From assembly GCA_964517075.1 (NCBI GenBank), contig CAZFAT010000115.1, positions 1 through 5,475 of the forward strand: DNA of 5,475 bases. Reading direction: 5' to 3'. Of this stretch, positions 4,415 through 5,475 are shown in pieces. The stretch's first letter is position 1. The number at the start of each line of letters is the position of its first letter. The position numbers and the translations under genes are program-made. The notes under the pieces are model-generated. The model was not told the origin of the DNA, searched no databases, and worked only from the letters and a program-made list of their open reading frames with translations. The stretch comes from CAZFAT01 sp964517075 (lineage in GTDB: Bacteria > Acidobacteriota > Vicinamibacteria > Vicinamibacterales > SCN-69-37).

Positions 4415-5406
4415 TGCGCTATTTCGTGACGGGCGCGACCGGGTTCGTCGGCGGGCGCGTCGTCCGTCTGCTGCGCGCCCGCGGGCACGACGTCGTCGCG
4501 CTCGTTCGCTCGCCGTCGACGGCCGCGTCTCTCGCCACGCTCGGCGTCGAGCTCTGCGCCGGCGACGTCACGGACATGCCATCGATGCGCCGGGGCATGG
4601 CCGGCGCTGACGGCGTGTTTCACATCGCCGGGTGGTACCGCGTCGGCATGCCGGACAGCAGCGACGCGGTCCCGACGAACATCGACGGGACGCGTCACGT
4701 GATGGAACTCATGCGTGAACTCGGCACGCCTCGAGGCGTGTACACGAGCTCGCTGGCCGTGAACAGCGACACGCATGGTGCGCTGGTCGACGAGACGTAT
4801 CGCTTCGACGGGGCCCATCTCAGCGAGTACGACCGGACGAAAGCCGTGGCGCACGACATCGCGGTGGATTTCGCACGCGCGGGCCTGCCGCTCGTGATCG
4901 TGCAGCCCGGGCTCATCTACGGGCCCGGCGACACCGGGCCGTCGCACGACGTCCTCGTGCAATACCTGACGCGCCGGCTGCCGGCCGTGCCGCGCCGGAC
5001 GGCGTTCTGCTGGGCCCATGTGGACGACGTGGCGGAGGGGCACTGGCTGGCGATGGAGCGCGGGACGCCCGGCGAGAACTATTTCCTGGCCGGCCCGCCG
5101 CACACGCTCGTGGACGCTTTGGCGATTGCCGAGCGCCTCTGCGGCATTCCAGCGCCTCGCCGGACGGTGCCGCCGGTGATGCTCAAGGTCCTGAGTGCCG
5201 TGATGAAGCCCATCGAGCGGCGGTGGCCTGTGCCCCGGAGTTACCGGAGCGAGTATCTGCGCGTCAGTGCCGGCGTGACATATCTGGGATCCAATGCGAA
5301 AGCGCGCGCGGCACTCGGCTGGGTTCCGCGCGATCTGGCCGCGGGTCTGGGCGAGACGCTGCAGAACGAGCTGGCCCGGCTGGAGGCTCCTACAGCAGCG
5401 GCTTGA
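4414..5406 (+). CDS. NAD(P)-dependent epimerase/dehydratase, extended SDR family (dihydroflavonol-reductase/HpnA-like)
   Basis: This 330-residue extended short-chain dehydrogenase starts at an ATG overlapping the previous stop (TGATG). The N-terminal Rossmann nucleotide motif TGATGFVGGRVV is at residues 6-17, followed by GHDVVALVRSPS (24-35), DV in GDVTD (50-54), the FHIAGWY segment (69-75, family H-x-A-A/G), N89-D91-G92-T93, the catalytic Ser in YTSSLAVN (110-117) and the Tyr-x-x-x-Lys pair Tyr139/Lys143 in YDRTK. QPGLIYGPGD (164-173) and the HVDDVAEGHWLAMERG block (202-217) complete the family pattern; NYFLAG (222-227) marks the substrate domain. All catalytic residues are present. Relatives reduce or epimerise sugar, dihydroflavonol-like or hopanoid-linked substrates; the substrate here is unknown. 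No other hopanoid genes are visible. It is translationally coupled to the flavoprotein gene. Confidence 0.92.
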   Translation: MRYFVTGATGFVGGRVVRLLRARGHDVVALVRSPSTAASLATLGVELCAGDVTDMPSMRRGMAGADGVFHIAGWYRVGMPDSSDAVPTNIDGTRHVMELMRELGTPRGVYTSSLAVNSDTHGALVDETYRFDGAHLSEYDRTKAVAHDIAVDFARAGLPLVIVQPGLIYGPGDTGPSHDVLVQYLTRRLPAVPRRTAFCWAHVDDVAEGHWLAMERGTPGENYFLAGPPHTLVDALAIAERLCGIPAPRRTVPPVMLKVLSAVMKPIERRWPVPRSYRSEYLRVSAGVTYLGSNAKARAALGWVPRDLAAGLGETLQNELARLEAPTAAA

Positions 5407-5475
5407 TGGCCGCCTCGGCCGCTCCTCGGGTCGGCGCTTCGAGAACTGGCGTGCGCGCGCGAGCGAACGTCGTGA
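5390..5475 (-). CDS. Possible C-terminus of a convergent gene (partial, right edge)
   Basis: On the minus strand a frame is open from the right edge to TAG at 5392-5390. It encodes 28 codons including the stop, with the tail TPVLEAPTRGAAEAAIKPLL. The amphipathic Ala/Leu-rich ending and the mostly G/C third positions look like a real protein terminus. It would overlap the epimerase gene tail to tail by 17 bp. The competing reading is a plus-strand gene starting at ATG 5406 (overlapping the epimerase stop) encoding MAASAAPRVGASRTG, which is more Arg-rich and less protein-like. I cannot assign a family. Confidence 0.4.
   Translation of the reverse strand, partial: TTFARARTPVLEAPTRGAAEAAIKPLL

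Noticed and set aside
4312..5103. Minus-strand open frame of 263 codons opposite the epimerase
   Set aside because: It has no recognisable motif, is rich in His/Arg/Ala, and lies opposite a gene with an intact SDR catalytic set.

Overview
This is a GC-rich window with strong G/C bias at third codon positions and several GTG starts. Five complete genes, one regulator, one decayed gene and two edge fragments can be supported. The gene set points to an uncultured Acidobacteriota-like bacterium, perhaps Vicinamibacteria: DUF2277, a CadC-type winged-helix regulator with its own membrane domain, a REP-like GC hairpin next to a TATACT box, and a B12-binding radical SAM remnant. This assignment is inference from gene content and style, not a database match.

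Layout, left half (minus strand, read right to left): an LEA type 2 lipoprotein-like gene (976-1476), a DUF2277 gene (560-829), a DUF167/YggU gene (232-555) that follows it directly, and the first 38 codons of a small BON/LysM-like protein (115 to the left edge) with a good Shine-Dalgarno. Between the LEA gene and DUF2277 lies a short protein-like open stretch (851-922) that may be a gene remnant.

Layout, right half (plus strand): a divergent regulator gene (1566-2918) joins an OmpR/PhoB-type DNA-binding domain to a polytopic glycine-zipper membrane domain built from about three related modules. Immediately after it lie three 7-bp direct repeats at an exact 11-bp period, the geometry expected for OmpR/PhoB-type winged-helix binding. 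They sit upstream of a YjbQ/UPF0047 gene (3009-3479). YjbQ overlaps by GTGA a radical SAM gene that has lost most of its length and changes frame three times (3476-3910). A perfect 9-bp GC hairpin and a TATACT box six bases before an ATG then lead to a pyridoxamine-phosphate-oxidase-like flavoprotein gene (3947-4414). This is joined by a TGATG overlap to an extended SDR/NAD-dependent epimerase gene (4414-5406). A convergent minus-strand gene probably ends at 5390.

No mobile element, CRISPR array, tRNA or rRNA was seen. Most genes are ordinary conserved accessory or housekeeping families. The items most worth following are the regulator's membrane architecture, the 11-bp repeat array beside it, the collapsed radical SAM gene, and the apparent leaderless promoters.
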